NCBI RefSeq assembly: GCF_036898465.1
Contig: NZ_JARUMJ010000001.1
Location: forward strand, 6,200,001 to 6,264,000
Length of the DNA: 64,000 bases
Source of the DNA: Streptomyces sp. B21-105
Lineage (GTDB): Bacteria > Actinomycetota > Actinomycetes > Streptomycetales > Streptomycetaceae
Reading direction: 5' to 3'
Shown here: positions 54,111 to 62,457 of the stretch, piece by piece
How positions within the stretch are numbered: position 1 is the first letter of the stretch
How the letters are laid out: each line of letters begins with the position of its first letter
Translations under genes and position numbers: made by a program
Notes under the pieces: model-generated
What the model was told of the DNA's origin: nothing
Database searches by the model: none
The model's input: the letters and a program-made list of their open reading frames with translations, nothing else

Positions 54111-54878
54111 ATGCACCGCACGCATCTCGCCGCACGCCGCCGCCTCGGCGTCGCCCTGGACGACCTCTCCGACGTCTTCCGCGGCATGACCGCACATCCG
54201 GACGAGCACAACTGCCCATGCCACTGGGGCAGCGCGGAGGAGGACTCCCTCCTCAAGACCCCGGACGTGGAACTGGAGCCGGACCTCCTGCGGCGGACCT
54301 GGCAGGCCGTCGACTGGGACGATCACGCGGCCGTGCTGCGTCGGATCCTGCCGCAGTTCGCCACGGCGCTCGTCGCCGGCCACGTGCGACAGCGGTACGA
54401 GGTGGAAGAGGCCGGCTACTCCTTCGCCCGCGGCCGTTGGCAGCAGTGGCCCGACGAACAGGCCGACGCCGTACGCGAGTTCCTGCACGCCTGGTGGGTG
54501 CGTAGCCTCACCGACCCGGACGCGCCCGTCCCGGCGCACGAGGTCTTCGTCCTGTGCGCCGAGGCGTCCGGAACGCTGGGCCCATGGCTCGCCGACTGGG
54601 AAGCGCACACCGGGAGCCTCAGCGACCGACGTCTCGCCGAGGCGGTCGCGGAGTGGGAGTACGAGCTCCTGGGAGACAGCCTGCCGTGGTACGTCCACTG
54701 GCACGAGCACGACGAGGAGGAACTGCGCGCCGAACTGGTCGGCTGGCTGCTCGGCCACGCCGCGACCCGACTCCGCACGTCGGACGCACCGCCGGACCTG
54801 CGGCACCGGATACGTCTGCTCGCCCTCACCGACGAGGCCCGCTGGACGGACCCCCACTGGCCCAACCACCGCTACTGA
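54111..54878 (+). CDS. Hypothetical protein
   Basis: 255-aa acidic, Trp-rich protein starting MHRTHLAARRRLGVALDDLSDVFRGMTAHPDEHNCPCHWGSAEE; a GAAGG lies 12 bases upstream. NCPCHWGS and the His residues of YVHWHEHDEEEL could bind metal. The rest is helical (RRTWQAVDWDDHAAVLRRILPQFATALV, FLHAWWVRSLTD, LVGWLLGHAATRL). No membrane segment or signal. The family appears to be confined to actinobacteria from my recollection; function unknown. It is divergent from the zinc-ribbon-like gene. Confidence 0.7.
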   Translation: MHRTHLAARRRLGVALDDLSDVFRGMTAHPDEHNCPCHWGSAEEDSLLKTPDVELEPDLLRRTWQAVDWDDHAAVLRRILPQFATALVAGHVRQRYEVEEAGYSFARGRWQQWPDEQADAVREFLHAWWVRSLTDPDAPVPAHEVFVLCAEASGTLGPWLADWEAHTGSLSDRRLAEAVAEWEYELLGDSLPWYVHWHEHDEEELRAELVGWLLGHAATRLRTSDAPPDLRHRIRLLALTDEARWTDPHWPNHRY

Positions 54879-54905
54879 CACCCGGCCGCGCGCTCGGCAG
54901 CGGCC

Positions 54906-55550
54906 TCAGTCGTCGCGCCCGAGGCCGCGGTCGGGCGCGCTCATGTCCCCCGTCCGGGGCGTGCCCTCGGCCAGTCCGTAGCGCAGGTACACGGTGCCCG
55001 TCGGACTGGCCGCCGGCGGTTCGAGGAGCGTGACGTTGGTGGGCACCGCGCCACCGTCGAACACCTTCTTCCCGACGCCGAGCACGATCGGATGCACCCA
55101 GAGGTCGATACGGTCGAAGAGCTTCTCGCGCAGAAGCGTCTGCACCAGGTCGAGGCTGCCGACGACCTTCACGTGCTCGTGCCGGTCGCGGATCTCGCGC
55201 ACCGCGCCGACCAGGTCCGGGCCGAGGTGCGTCGACCCCGCCCACGAGAGGTCGGGCGTGCCGCGGGAGGCGACGTACTTCGGGACGCTGTTGAAGAGCG
55301 TGGCGATCTCGTTGTCCACGCCGCCCTTCTGGTGCGGCCAGTACGCGGCGAAGATGTCGTACGTCCGCCGGCCGAGCAGAAGGGCGTCCGTGCCCTCGTA
55401 GGCGGCGCCGATCTGCGCTCCGGCGACCTCGTCCAGCAGTGGCGCCTGCCAGCCGCCGAGCGGAAACCCCTCCGGGTCCTCGTCCGGGCCGCCGGGTGAC
55501 TGCGCGACGAGGTCCAGCGATGCGAACAGCTCGATGTCGATGAGGCCCAT
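54906..55550 (-). CDS. Dihydrofolate reductase-family (RibD C-terminal-like) protein
   Basis: 214-aa protein from ATG 55550 (GGGAG six bases upstream). It has the YwjB/RibD-C-type pattern: ELFASLDLVAQSPGGPDEDPEGFPLGGW, DALLLGRRTYDIFAAYWPHQ, VPKYVASRGTPDLSWAGST, VKVVGSLDLVQTLLREKLFDRIDLWVHPIVLGVGKKVFDGG. These NADPH-binding proteins are related to dihydrofolate and riboflavin reductases but rarely perform those reactions; the natural substrate is unknown. Gene stands alone, convergent with the gene before it. Confidence 0.9.
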   Translation of the reverse strand: MGLIDIELFASLDLVAQSPGGPDEDPEGFPLGGWQAPLLDEVAGAQIGAAYEGTDALLLGRRTYDIFAAYWPHQKGGVDNEIATLFNSVPKYVASRGTPDLSWAGSTHLGPDLVGAVREIRDRHEHVKVVGSLDLVQTLLREKLFDRIDLWVHPIVLGVGKKVFDGGAVPTNVTLLEPPAASPTGTVYLRYGLAEGTPRTGDMSAPDRGLGRDD

Positions 55551-55834
55551 GCCCTGCTCCCGATGAGTCACGAGTTCCGTCTGTCTCGGTCGGCAGGTAG
55601 ACCTGTGGACCCGGGCGAACTCATCGCCGCGACGGCACCGACCTCCGAGGCCGTCGTCCGCCCGCCCGGCAACCGGGACACCGCACCGGCACTCCCTCTC
55701 ACCTCACGATAGGACACGGGCCGCGTCCCGACCCGGCGAAACCCAGCCGCCGGCGTCACCGCAGGTCACCCCGTCCGGCCACGCTGCGGCTAGTGTCGTC
55801 GTCAGGTGATCGGTCACGACTGGGGTGGGCGCGG

Positions 55835-56443
55835 ATGACGACCTGGCAGGAGTTGCAGGACGAGGTGGCGGACCGCCTGGCGGACGCGTCCCCGGACGAG
55901 CGCGTGGTGTTCGCCGTCGGGGTGGCCGAGCGGCTGATGCGGGCCCAGGAGGCGCTGCCGGCCCATGAGCAGGCGGAGTACGCCCTCAGCCTGCGGCCGA
56001 TGCTCAACGCCCTGTGGGAAGGCGCGTTGGGCAATGCGTCGGCGTTCGGAGAGATCAAGCACGGGCTGGGCGAGCACCTGCTGAGCGAGTACTGCCACAA
56101 CGACGGGCGGACCGGCCCCGGTGACGCCGACGAGCCGGCCGCGGCCGCCGTACTCCACACCGCCGTGGCCTACCTGTTCGGCACCGGCGATCCGATCCCG
56201 GTCGTCAGCAGCCGCGCCGTCGAAGCCGCGGACGAGCACCCGCACACGGCCGACGGCACCGCAGCCGACCGGAACGAGAAAACCCTCACCGCCGAATTGC
56301 AGCGCCAGCTGAGTGACTTGACCCTGATCCGTCAGCACAGCGCGTCCTTGCGCCACGCGAGGCTGGGCCTCGACATCGACACCTCCGCCCGACTGCACCA
56401 CGCTCTCCGCACCCCCCTGTCGACCACCGAACCCGATGCGTAG
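55835..56443 (+). CDS. Hypothetical protein
   Basis: 202-aa acidic, mostly helical protein starting MTTWQELQDEVADRLADASPDERVVFAVGVAERLMRAQEAL. It continues YALSLRPMLNALWEGALG and ends in a polar tail (QRQLSDLTLIRQHSASLRHARLGLDIDTSARLHHALRTPLS). It is of the size and look of immunity or DUF416-like proteins, but no family can be fixed. A possible promoter -10, tagtgt, lies near 55790, and a small palindrome GTGATCGGTCAC at 55806-55817. Function unknown. Confidence 0.65.
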   Translation: MTTWQELQDEVADRLADASPDERVVFAVGVAERLMRAQEALPAHEQAEYALSLRPMLNALWEGALGNASAFGEIKHGLGEHLLSEYCHNDGRTGPGDADEPAAAAVLHTAVAYLFGTGDPIPVVSSRAVEAADEHPHTADGTAADRNEKTLTAELQRQLSDLTLIRQHSASLRHARLGLDIDTSARLHHALRTPLSTTEPDA

Positions 56444-56520
56444 ACCCGTAGACCGCACCTGCCGACGAGGTGAGTACACGAACTCATGTGGCGGCCGTGG
56501 CCCGCTCACAGACTTGGCGC

Positions 56521-56748
56521 ATGAGACGAACCTCCGCATCCACCGGCACGGTCGCCCGCTCCCCGCGCCGCACGCGACGAGCGCTCGCGTCGGCAACCCT
56601 CGCGTCGGCAGCGCTCGCCGCGCTGGCCCTCACCGCCTGCGGCACCGAGAAGAGGGGCGCCGACGGACCGGGGAGCGGCCACGCCGACACCGCCGGGTCC
56701 TCACCCGCCCGGCCGGGCGTGGCCTTCGCGGAGATGACCAGGGTCTGA
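56521..56748 (+). pseudogene. Truncated lipoprotein gene
   Basis: 75-aa frame with a basic N-terminus, hydrophobic segment ALASATLASAALAALALTAC and a lipobox-like LTAC/G, then a Gly/Ser/Asp linker. It stops at VAFAEMTRV, right where a folded domain would be expected to start. Everything after 56748 has different character. This looks like the 5' end of a secreted lipoprotein gene cut by a rearrangement. It could still make a short lipopeptide. Confidence 0.55.
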
Positions 56749-56973
56749 AATGCTCTGTTTAGTCGTCTTGTGGCGAACTTCAGTCTGATGCTCGCCAGTT
56801 CCGCCGTATGGGGAGGCGTTTCGGGGCGCGTGGGCACGTCCTACGGCTTCTCGGCCTGATGGCCGGGGGCGTGTGCCCATACCGAGTTTCCGGCTTCCGG
56901 GGGCGATGACTCGAGGCTGACCCGGCTGTATGCAGGTGTGGGCATCGTGATTGATCAGGCGGGCGGTGTGCCC

Positions 56974-57387
56974 TCAGATCTTGATGACGGTGACGCGCCC
57001 GCGGCAGAGCGTGGCGAGGTCCTCGGGGTCGGAGGTGAGAACGGTGACGGGGCCGGGGGCGGCCAGCGCCGTGGCGCTGAGCATGGCGTCGACGGCGTAC
57101 TTGTGACCGTGCAGGCCGGCGTTGGCGAGGAGGGCAGCGGCGTGACGGGCGATGGACTCGGTGACCGGTTCGATGACGAGGCGGGACAGGGTCCATTCCA
57201 GAGCTGGGCGATTGATCCGTGGGTGGATCACTTCCACGAGGGTGGCTGCGGAAGTGATCACCCGTAGGTCGTCGGCGCGGGCGAGGGCGAGCCAGCCGGT
57301 GACCGTGCGGTCGCGCAGGACTGCCTTGGCCAGCCCTTCGCTGTCGAGGACCAGGGTGCCGCCGGGGTTGGCGGGGGAGGGGGTCAC
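56974..57387 (-). CDS. vapC: VapC-like PIN-domain toxin
   Basis: 137-aa PIN-domain ribonuclease. GTG 57387 overlaps the stop of the antitoxin gene as GTGA. The four acidic residues are present: VLDSEGLAKAV, LVEVIHPRI, YAVDAMLSATAL and VLTSDPEDLATL. It should therefore be catalytically intact. VapC toxins cut tRNA or rRNA and are neutralised by the VapB partner. The gene has ordinary Streptomyces codon use, unlike the broken genes around it. Confidence 0.87.
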   Translation of the reverse strand: MTPSPANPGGTLVLDSEGLAKAVLRDRTVTGWLALARADDLRVITSAATLVEVIHPRINRPALEWTLSRLVIEPVTESIARHAAALLANAGLHGHKYAVDAMLSATALAAPGPVTVLTSDPEDLATLCRGRVTVIKI

Positions 57388-57647
57388 GCGGCGTTCACTC
57401 CGCCTTGGGTCTGCTGCTCTCGGGCTTGGTGGAGTTGGTCGCGCAGAGCCTGAATCTCTTCGTCGGAAATGGGGCCGTGTTCGGCCTCCGCCACCGTGAT
57501 GAGTTCGTTGAGGTTGTCCCGCTCGATCTGGCGGGCGACGGCTGCGGCGACGTAAGCGGACAGCCCGGAGGGGCCACTGCGGGCCTTGGCTGCTTCGGCG
57601 ATATCGCGCGGCATGGTGATCGAGTACTTGCCGGTAAGCTCGCTCAT
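57384..57647 (-). CDS. vapB: VapB-like ribbon-helix-helix antitoxin
   Basis: 87-aa protein from ATG 57647. YSITMPRDIAEAAKARSGPSGLSAYVAAAVARQIERDNLNEL is a ribbon-helix-helix-like DNA-binding part, and the tail AEHGPISDEEIQALRDQLHQAREQQ is the helix expected to cap the toxin. An AGGATAGG lies before the start. The sequence ctacctatcctacctt (57648-57664) contains a direct repeat of ctacct-like words and is the natural site for VapB autorepression. It is co-translated with vapC. Confidence 0.85.
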   Translation of the reverse strand: MSELTGKYSITMPRDIAEAAKARSGPSGLSAYVAAAVARQIERDNLNELITVAEAEHGPISDEEIQALRDQLHQAREQQTQGGVNAA

Positions 57648-57801
57648 GCTACCTATCCTACCTTTCATCCTCCCTTGGCCGGATGGGGTCGGCAGAGAGA
57701 GTCGCCGCGGTGCTGGTCCGACGCGAGTTCGCATCTGGGTTTGGGCGTACGGCGGGACTCCAGGGCGTTGTTGCTGCCGGGCTTGATATGGGCATTCCGG
57801 G

Positions 57802-58242
57802 ATGTTCACGCGTCAGAGAGGCGGTGGACGTCATGAGGGACCCGACATCTCAGGCGCGCGGCTGCCCCGGCCGGAGACGTCGAGGAAGGGCCGTGGCCGG
57901 CCGGCGCACGGCGGGTGCGACGGATGTCAGGGCCCTGGCCGATGCCTGGGCACGGTGCTCCTCCGTGCCGTTCGACAAGGCGTTGCGGATGAGTCCCCTG
58001 AAGGGATCGGTCGTGGCTCGTCACAGGGTCGCGCGGCTGGAGCCGGCTGGTATGCCTTTGCTCTGGAGTACATGGAGACGAGGTGGCCGCTGATCGCGGC
58101 GAAGACCCGGGACGAGACCGTTCACGGACTGAGGAAGATCCGCACCGACCAGGCATGGTTCTGGACGGAGCGGTGGCAGGCCGGTGAGCGCGAGGCCGGC
58201 GAGGACATCGCGGCTGGGCCCACGACCCGCCACGAGGACTGA
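57802..58242 (+). pseudogene. Mosaic remnant: integrase-like and antitoxin-like fragments
   Basis: The open frame 57802-58242 is not one normal protein. Its first two thirds have irregular codon use. From about 58045, YAFALEYMETRWPLIAAKTRDETVHGL resembles the core-binding N-terminal part of actinobacterial tyrosine integrases; it then runs into QAWFWTERWQAGEREAGEDIAAG, which resembles the end of small antitoxins (AxxGEREAxEDIAAGR). The two pieces probably came together by deletion. The identities are recalled patterns and remain uncertain. Confidence 0.4.
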
Positions 58243-58258
58243 CGGCGAGCAACCCATC

Positions 58259-58387
58259 ATGGAGATGACTTGGGCACCCGACTGGCGCGCCACCTGGCAG
58301 TACGGAGATGAACTCCGTGAAGGTGAGCCACACGTCATCTGGCGCCGGGCCGGTGGGCACGAGGCCTTCGATCCCGGTCCCGCCTGA
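58259..58387 (+). pseudogene. RelE-like toxin C-terminal fragment
   Basis: A 42-aa frame, MEMTWAPDWRATWQYGDEL then GEPHVIWRRAGGHEAFDPG, closely resembles the end of actinobacterial RelE/ParE-like toxins (TWAPDGRATxxYG...HVxWRRIGTHDIF). The N-terminal part is absent. It directly follows the antitoxin-like piece, so together they look like a degraded toxin-antitoxin pair. Confidence 0.45.
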
Positions 58388-58961
58388 GGCACCGAGGGCG
58401 GCCTTCCTTCCGTGCCCAGCCGAAGGAGCTGAAGACTGGTCTGCCGCCTGCAGGCGTACAGGCGGAAGACTTTGATTGCCATGTCGTCGCGGTCGTCGGC
58501 GAAGGTGTCCGGGATCCCGGCGAGTAGTTCGAAGTCTTGCTTGCCGGTCGCCGAGTCGGCCACGGCGCTGAGGGGCAGGGGTGCGAACTCTGATGCGGGC
58601 AGGGAAGTATCCACCGCGACGGCGTGGCTAAGGCCGCGAAGACCTCAATGAGTCGTTCTCCCACCGCCACGTCGATGCCCCAGGAGTGCAGCCGTTCTCG
58701 GCGGCGGCTCACGCTGCGCGCGCTGATCACGAACTGGCGCGCGGAGCACGTACCGGAACGACGCGGCTACCTCCTCAGCCGCGTCAAGGACGACTGGAGC
58801 AACGTCGCACGGGCCGTGGCCGTACCCCTGGACGACGTCATAGCGCGACTCCGGGAAGGCTGACGGTCCTCGCCTCACCGAGGGTGGCGGCGGTGAGCAG
58901 GGGGAGGGCCGAAGTCTCACCTGCTCACCGCCTTCGGTGATCGCGGTGGCGCGACGGCTCC
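58388..58961. other. Degenerate region with small unassigned frames
   Basis: About 570 bases between the toxin remnant and the ABC permease gene. On the plus strand 58624-58863 could encode up to 79 residues, of which RAEHVPERRGYLLSRVKDDWSNVARAVAVPLDDVIARLREG looks coding and may be the end of an older protein. On the minus strand 58430-58614 has FELLAGIPDTFADDRDDMAIKVFRLYACRR, also possibly decayed. Nothing can be named. Confidence 0.35.
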
Positions 58962-60044
58962 TCAGACGAGCCGCTTACGACCCCAGAAGAAGAGGAACGC
59001 CACGACGCCGGCCGTCAGGGCGAACAGAATCGACGCCCCGAACCACTGCATACTGCTCATTTGGGATATGGGGATGTAGTCGATCGACGCGCCGACGATG
59101 TCCGCTTTCTTCATGCACGACGTAGTCGCCTCCTCCGTCGGCATTTCCGTACACGTGGTCAAGTCGAACAGTTTCCCGCTGCCGCTGACATACGAGGTGT
59201 CGAGCCAGTGCGCGGTGCTGGGCACCGAGGGGAAGGTGATCGGAGTGCCGGGACTGACCGGCTTGCTGGTGGCTGTGACGATGTCGCCGAGCGACAGCTT
59301 GAAGTAGCCCCAGACGGCCTGGAGGGCGACGGTGAATCCGAGGGTCACGACCATGGCCGCCAGCGTGCGGCGCAGGATCACACCGATCAGCACCCCGCCG
59401 AACACGGAGAGGAGGGAGAGGGCGACGGGCGCGGGGCCCGTGGTGTTGAAGAACTCCCGGGAGGTCCAGTCGATGTCCAGGTAATGGAGCTTGATGGGGT
59501 TCCACCACCAGGCGAACACAGCCGACAGCGTGACCGTGGTCACCGTCACCGCCAGCCCGGTCAGCGCCAGCTTCGTGGCGAGCCAGCGGTTGCGGCTCAC
59601 GGACTGGGCGGCGATCAGCTTGGCCGTGCCGTTCTCCAGGTCGCCTGCGAGCAGCGGGGCGCCGAGGAGGACACCGAGTATGACGGGTATCGCCGTGAGA
59701 CCCGTGGTGACGGAAGTGAACGCGCCGATGTAGGGCTCGAACTCCTTCTCCGCGTCGTCGAGGTTCTTGGCGGGAAAGCCGTAGGCGTTGAGGAAGTCCA
59801 TCATCTGGGCGCGCTGGTAGATCATCCAGGCCGCGCAGAGCGCGGTGGCGGCGATCATGGTCCAGAACGCGGCCCGGTGCTGGCGCCAGACCAGCCAGGT
59901 CATGCCGCTCAGGCGGGGGCGCCGGGTGGCCTCCGTGGTGCTCGCGTTCCCGGCCCCGTGCCTGGGTCCGTTCTTCGTCGCGTTCATCGTCCGGTTCGCC
60001 GTCCCGTTCCTGCCGTCGGTCGAGGGGTTGGTGAAGGTGCTCAT
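58962..60044 (-). CDS. ABC transporter permease
   Basis: 360-aa membrane protein. A polar Asn/Thr-rich N-terminus of about 45 residues is followed by about six membrane segments (HRAAFWTMIAATALCAAWMIY, FTSVTTGLTAIPVILGVLLGAPLLAGDLENGTAKLIAAQSVSR and others). The last loop has two Cys (DLTTCTEMPTEEATTSC) on the outer face. The segment LLAGDLENGTAKLIAAQSVSR-type motif is typical of ABC-2 permeases of YtrA-type operons. It is coupled by 4 bases to the ATPase gene upstream. Cargo unknown; such systems often answer to cell-envelope antibiotics. Confidence 0.9.
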   Translation of the reverse strand: MSTFTNPSTDGRNGTANRTMNATKNGPRHGAGNASTTEATRRPRLSGMTWLVWRQHRAAFWTMIAATALCAAWMIYQRAQMMDFLNAYGFPAKNLDDAEKEFEPYIGAFTSVTTGLTAIPVILGVLLGAPLLAGDLENGTAKLIAAQSVSRNRWLATKLALTGLAVTVTTVTLSAVFAWWWNPIKLHYLDIDWTSREFFNTTGPAPVALSLLSVFGGVLIGVILRRTLAAMVVTLGFTVALQAVWGYFKLSLGDIVTATSKPVSPGTPITFPSVPSTAHWLDTSYVSGSGKLFDLTTCTEMPTEEATTSCMKKADIVGASIDYIPISQMSSMQWFGASILFALTAGVVAFLFFWGRKRLV

Positions 60045-60985
60045 GCCGCCACCGTCCCGGTGCCGAACGCCTGGCTCTGGACCTGGGCAGTGGGAGTGAT
60101 CAGCGGTGGCGCGTCGGGTGAGCGGAGATAGGCGAGCAGGAGTTCCTCCATGCTCGGGGCGGCCACCTCCCAGGGGCCGGTGACCGGGCCCTCCGGGCGG
60201 ATGAGCGCGGTGAACTGCCGTCCGCTGGTCCGGACCTCGACGAGGGTGTGGTACCCGAGGGAGTCGGGCAGGCCCTCGCCCTCCCTGGCCCCGGTGACCA
60301 CGGTGTGCATGGTCATCAGCTCGTCCATGTCACCGGCGACGCGCACTCCGCCGCCGGAGACGACGACGAGGAAGTCGCACACGTTCTCCAGCTCGGCGAG
60401 TACGTGGGTCGACATCACCACGGTGGTGCCGCGCTCGCCGGCCTCGGCGAGGAGGGTGCCCATGAGTTCGTGGCGCACGACCGGATCGAGGTCCGACATC
60501 GGCTCGTCGAGCAGCAGCAGGTCAGGGCGCTTGCCGAAGGCCAGGGCGACGGCGACGCGGGTGCGCTGGCCGCCGGAGAGGGTGCTGATCTTCGCGTCGA
60601 AGGGCACGTTGCCCGCACGGACGATGTCCTCGGCGGCGCGCTGGTCCCAGCCGGGGTTCAGCTCCCGCCCCAGCCGCAGGGTCTCCGCCACGGTGAAGCG
60701 ACGGAACAACGGCTTCTCCTGCGCGAGGAAGGCCGTACGCCGGCCGGACTCCACCGAGCCCGGCGTCTCGCCGAACAGACTGAGCGAGCCCTGCGTCGGC
60801 TTCAGGACATGGGCCGCGATGTTCAGCAACGTGGTCTTGCCCGCCCCATTGGGGCCGACCAGCCCGCAGATCCTGCCCGCCGGAAGCCGGAAGGTGCAGT
60901 CCCGCAGCGCCCAGCCCCGCCGGTAGTGCATCCCCAGTCCGTGTGCCTCAAGCGCCGGCTCCCCCGCGTACATGACGTCACTCAC
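60041..60985 (-). CDS. ABC transporter ATP-binding protein
   Basis: 314-aa ATPase from GTG 60985. Walker A GPNGAGKTTL, Q-loop LAQEKPLF, signature STLSGGQRTRVAVALAFG, Walker B LLLLDEPMSDLD and the switch His in VVMSTHVLAEL are all intact. A C-terminal extension of about 90 residues, beginning about DMDELMTMHTVVTGA, is common in drug- or peptide-exporting ABC-2 ATPases. The start overlaps the stop of the GntR gene by 8 bases; the permease overlaps the end by 4. Confidence 0.95.
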   Translation of the reverse strand: MSDVMYAGEPALEAHGLGMHYRRGWALRDCTFRLPAGRICGLVGPNGAGKTTLLNIAAHVLKPTQGSLSLFGETPGSVESGRRTAFLAQEKPLFRRFTVAETLRLGRELNPGWDQRAAEDIVRAGNVPFDAKISTLSGGQRTRVAVALAFGKRPDLLLLDEPMSDLDPVVRHELMGTLLAEAGERGTTVVMSTHVLAELENVCDFLVVVSGGGVRVAGDMDELMTMHTVVTGAREGEGLPDSLGYHTLVEVRTSGRQFTALIRPEGPVTGPWEVAAPSMEELLLAYLRSPDAPPLITPTAQVQSQAFGTGTVAA

Positions 60986-61406
60986 CTGTGCTCCTCGTTG
61001 TCCTGCCCCCCGCGACCGCCGTGGTCCCGGGGGCGTACTGCTTCTCCAGCGCCGACGCGACCAGCGCGGCCACGTCCTCCTGCTCCAGACCGGCCCCGGC
61101 CGCCTTCGCCATCCACGCCACCAACTCCCCGTACAGCGGCGAGTCGGTGCCCGTCTCGGGGCGGCCCAGCGTGCGGCGTACGAAGGTGCCCTGGCCCGGT
61201 CGCGGTTCGACCAGGCCCTCGCGCTCCAGCTCGCGGTACGCCTTGAGGGTGGTGTTCGGGTTGACCGCGCTCGTCTCGGAGACCTCCTTGGCGGTGGGCA
61301 GCCGGTCGCCCGGCACCAGTACGCCCAGCCGCAGGGCCTGCTTGGTCTGCTGCACGATCTGCTGGAAGGCGGGGACCCCGCTCCGCCTGTCGATGCGGTA
61401 CTCCAC
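60978..61406 (-). CDS. YtrA-type GntR-family regulator of the ABC operon
   Basis: 142-aa regulator. EYRIDRRSGVPAFQQIVQQTKQALRLGVLVPGDRLPTAKEVSETSAVNPNTTLKAYRELEREGLVEPRPGQGTFV is the GntR winged helix, and the short tail after it marks the YtrA subfamily, which represses its own ABC operon. GTG 61406 is favoured for its 9-base distance from GGAAGGG; GTG 61412 and ATG 61415 are also possible. The ribosome site lies inside the long inverted repeat at 61405-61477, so translation or transcription may be controlled there. Confidence 0.9.
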   Translation of the reverse strand: MEYRIDRRSGVPAFQQIVQQTKQALRLGVLVPGDRLPTAKEVSETSAVNPNTTLKAYRELEREGLVEPRPGQGTFVRRTLGRPETGTDSPLYGELVAWMAKAAGAGLEQEDVAALVASALEKQYAPGTTAVAGGRTTRSTGE

Positions 61407-61477
61407 GGCCACCATCCCTTCCATCATCATTCCACTATGTGATTAGTGGAATGATGATGGAAGGGAGTGGTGGCCGT
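61405..61477. repeat. Long inverted repeat over the GntR gene start
   Basis: Arms 61416-61437 and 61444-61465 are a perfect 22-bp inverted repeat around a 6-base loop. After one bulged G the match continues for another 10 bases (61405-61414 with 68-77 of the same hundred), so the arms span about 33 bases. The repeat contains TCCACTA-N6-TAGTGGA, the likely GntR operator, and the ribosome site of the gene. Confidence 0.85.
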
Positions 61478-61731
61478 TGTCAACGGGGTTCGGGAACGGT
61501 CCGGAGACAGACCAGGGGAGAGCAAGGGGGGAAGGACGAGGCGAGGACGAGGCGAGTGGCGCGTCAGCCCGCAGATGGCCGGGGTGAGGATCGACCCAGG
61601 CGCGGCTTCGGATTCCCAAGGTTCCGGCCCGTTCTACGCCGGCATCGCCTGGTTCCTGCCCTTCGCAGGGGCGTACTGCAAGGCCGAGGACCGGCTGCGC
61701 TGACCCCCAGCAGTTCGCCGGCGGCACCTTT
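61478..61731. other. Non-coding region beyond the inverted repeat
   Basis: No convincing gene. Plus-strand frames here have stray low-GC3 codons. The first bases repeat the start of the GntR gene in mirror image through the inverted repeat, with no frame that continues to a recognisable protein. Possible short frame GPFYAGIAWFLPFAGAYCKAEDRL near 61625-61700 is unassigned. Confidence 0.35.
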
Positions 61732-62115
61732 TTGAGGACGACTTCTTCGCCCGGTCGACCGCCGGCCGGCGGAGCATGGCGACGACGCCCCGCTCTCGTA
61801 CGGCAGGACCGCGCGTTGGCCGCTGCCTACGCCGGCCGCACGCGGCCGGTGGAGGCCGGCCGCGAGCCGCTGGGCAAGGAGTTTGTCTGCGGGCCACGAT
61901 GGCTGAGCACCAGATGTTCCAGACGTCGGACCTGTTGCCGCTCCTGGCAACCGACCGTGTCCAAGGTGGAGAACGGGCGCATGGTTCCCAGCCTCGACGT
62001 GCTGGGTCGGTTGTCGCTGGCTCTCGATCTCGACGAGTCGACCTCCCACGCTGTCCTCCTCGCTCGCCGCGTGGACAGGATCGGCCAGAACAAGGGGCGC
62101 CAGCAAGCGAAATGA
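61732..62115 (+). pseudogene. XRE-type helix-turn-helix gene remnant
   Basis: From about 61948 the frame reads QPTVSKVENGRMVPSLDVLGRLSLALDLDESTSHAVLL, the second half of an XRE helix-turn-helix domain. Just before it, EPLGKEFVCGPRWLS looks like the first half (xxLGxEFxRxxGWS), separated by about 13 unrelated residues rich in Arg and Cys. An insertion of about 39 bases within the HTH, together with the poor upstream sequence, points to a broken regulator gene. Confidence 0.5.
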
Positions 62116-62398
62116 TCGCCTGACGGCTGGTGGGATCATGGGGTCGGAGTCGTCCTGGGTATCCCCGTTGCCAGGGCCCACCCCACGCCAATGATCACAG
62201 GTAAGCCGACCACAAGATCAGTTACAGCGCAGCCTCAGTCTCGTAGCGGTGGGTCTGCGTCGTGCACTCTTGAACGTCAAGACGCCCGCGTGCGCAACGA
62301 GGGCCCGACCTGCGGATTCCTACCCTGCGGCCAGTCCACGCATAGTCCACAGCACCCGACAGACGGCCGCTCCGAGCGGCACACCGCTGCACATACGC
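62116..62398. other. Non-coding region left of tRNA-Arg
   Basis: No gene or clear repeat was recognised in these 280 bases. Base composition is slightly lower in GC than the core genes. It lies on the 3' side of the tRNA gene, the usual position for integrated elements. Confidence 0.4.
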
Positions 62399-62439
62399 CA
62401 AGACCCCGTCCTCAGCGAAAGCGCTGGCGGCGGGGTCTT
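62399..62439 (-). terminator. Hairpin downstream of tRNA-Arg
   Basis: aagaccccg at 62399-62407 pairs with cggggtctt at 62431-62439, with a smaller inner stem (agcg-aaag-cgct). On the minus strand it follows the tRNA gene by 18 bases and would serve as its terminator. Confidence 0.6.
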
Positions 62440-62457
62440 TGGGCACCTCGTGCAAGG

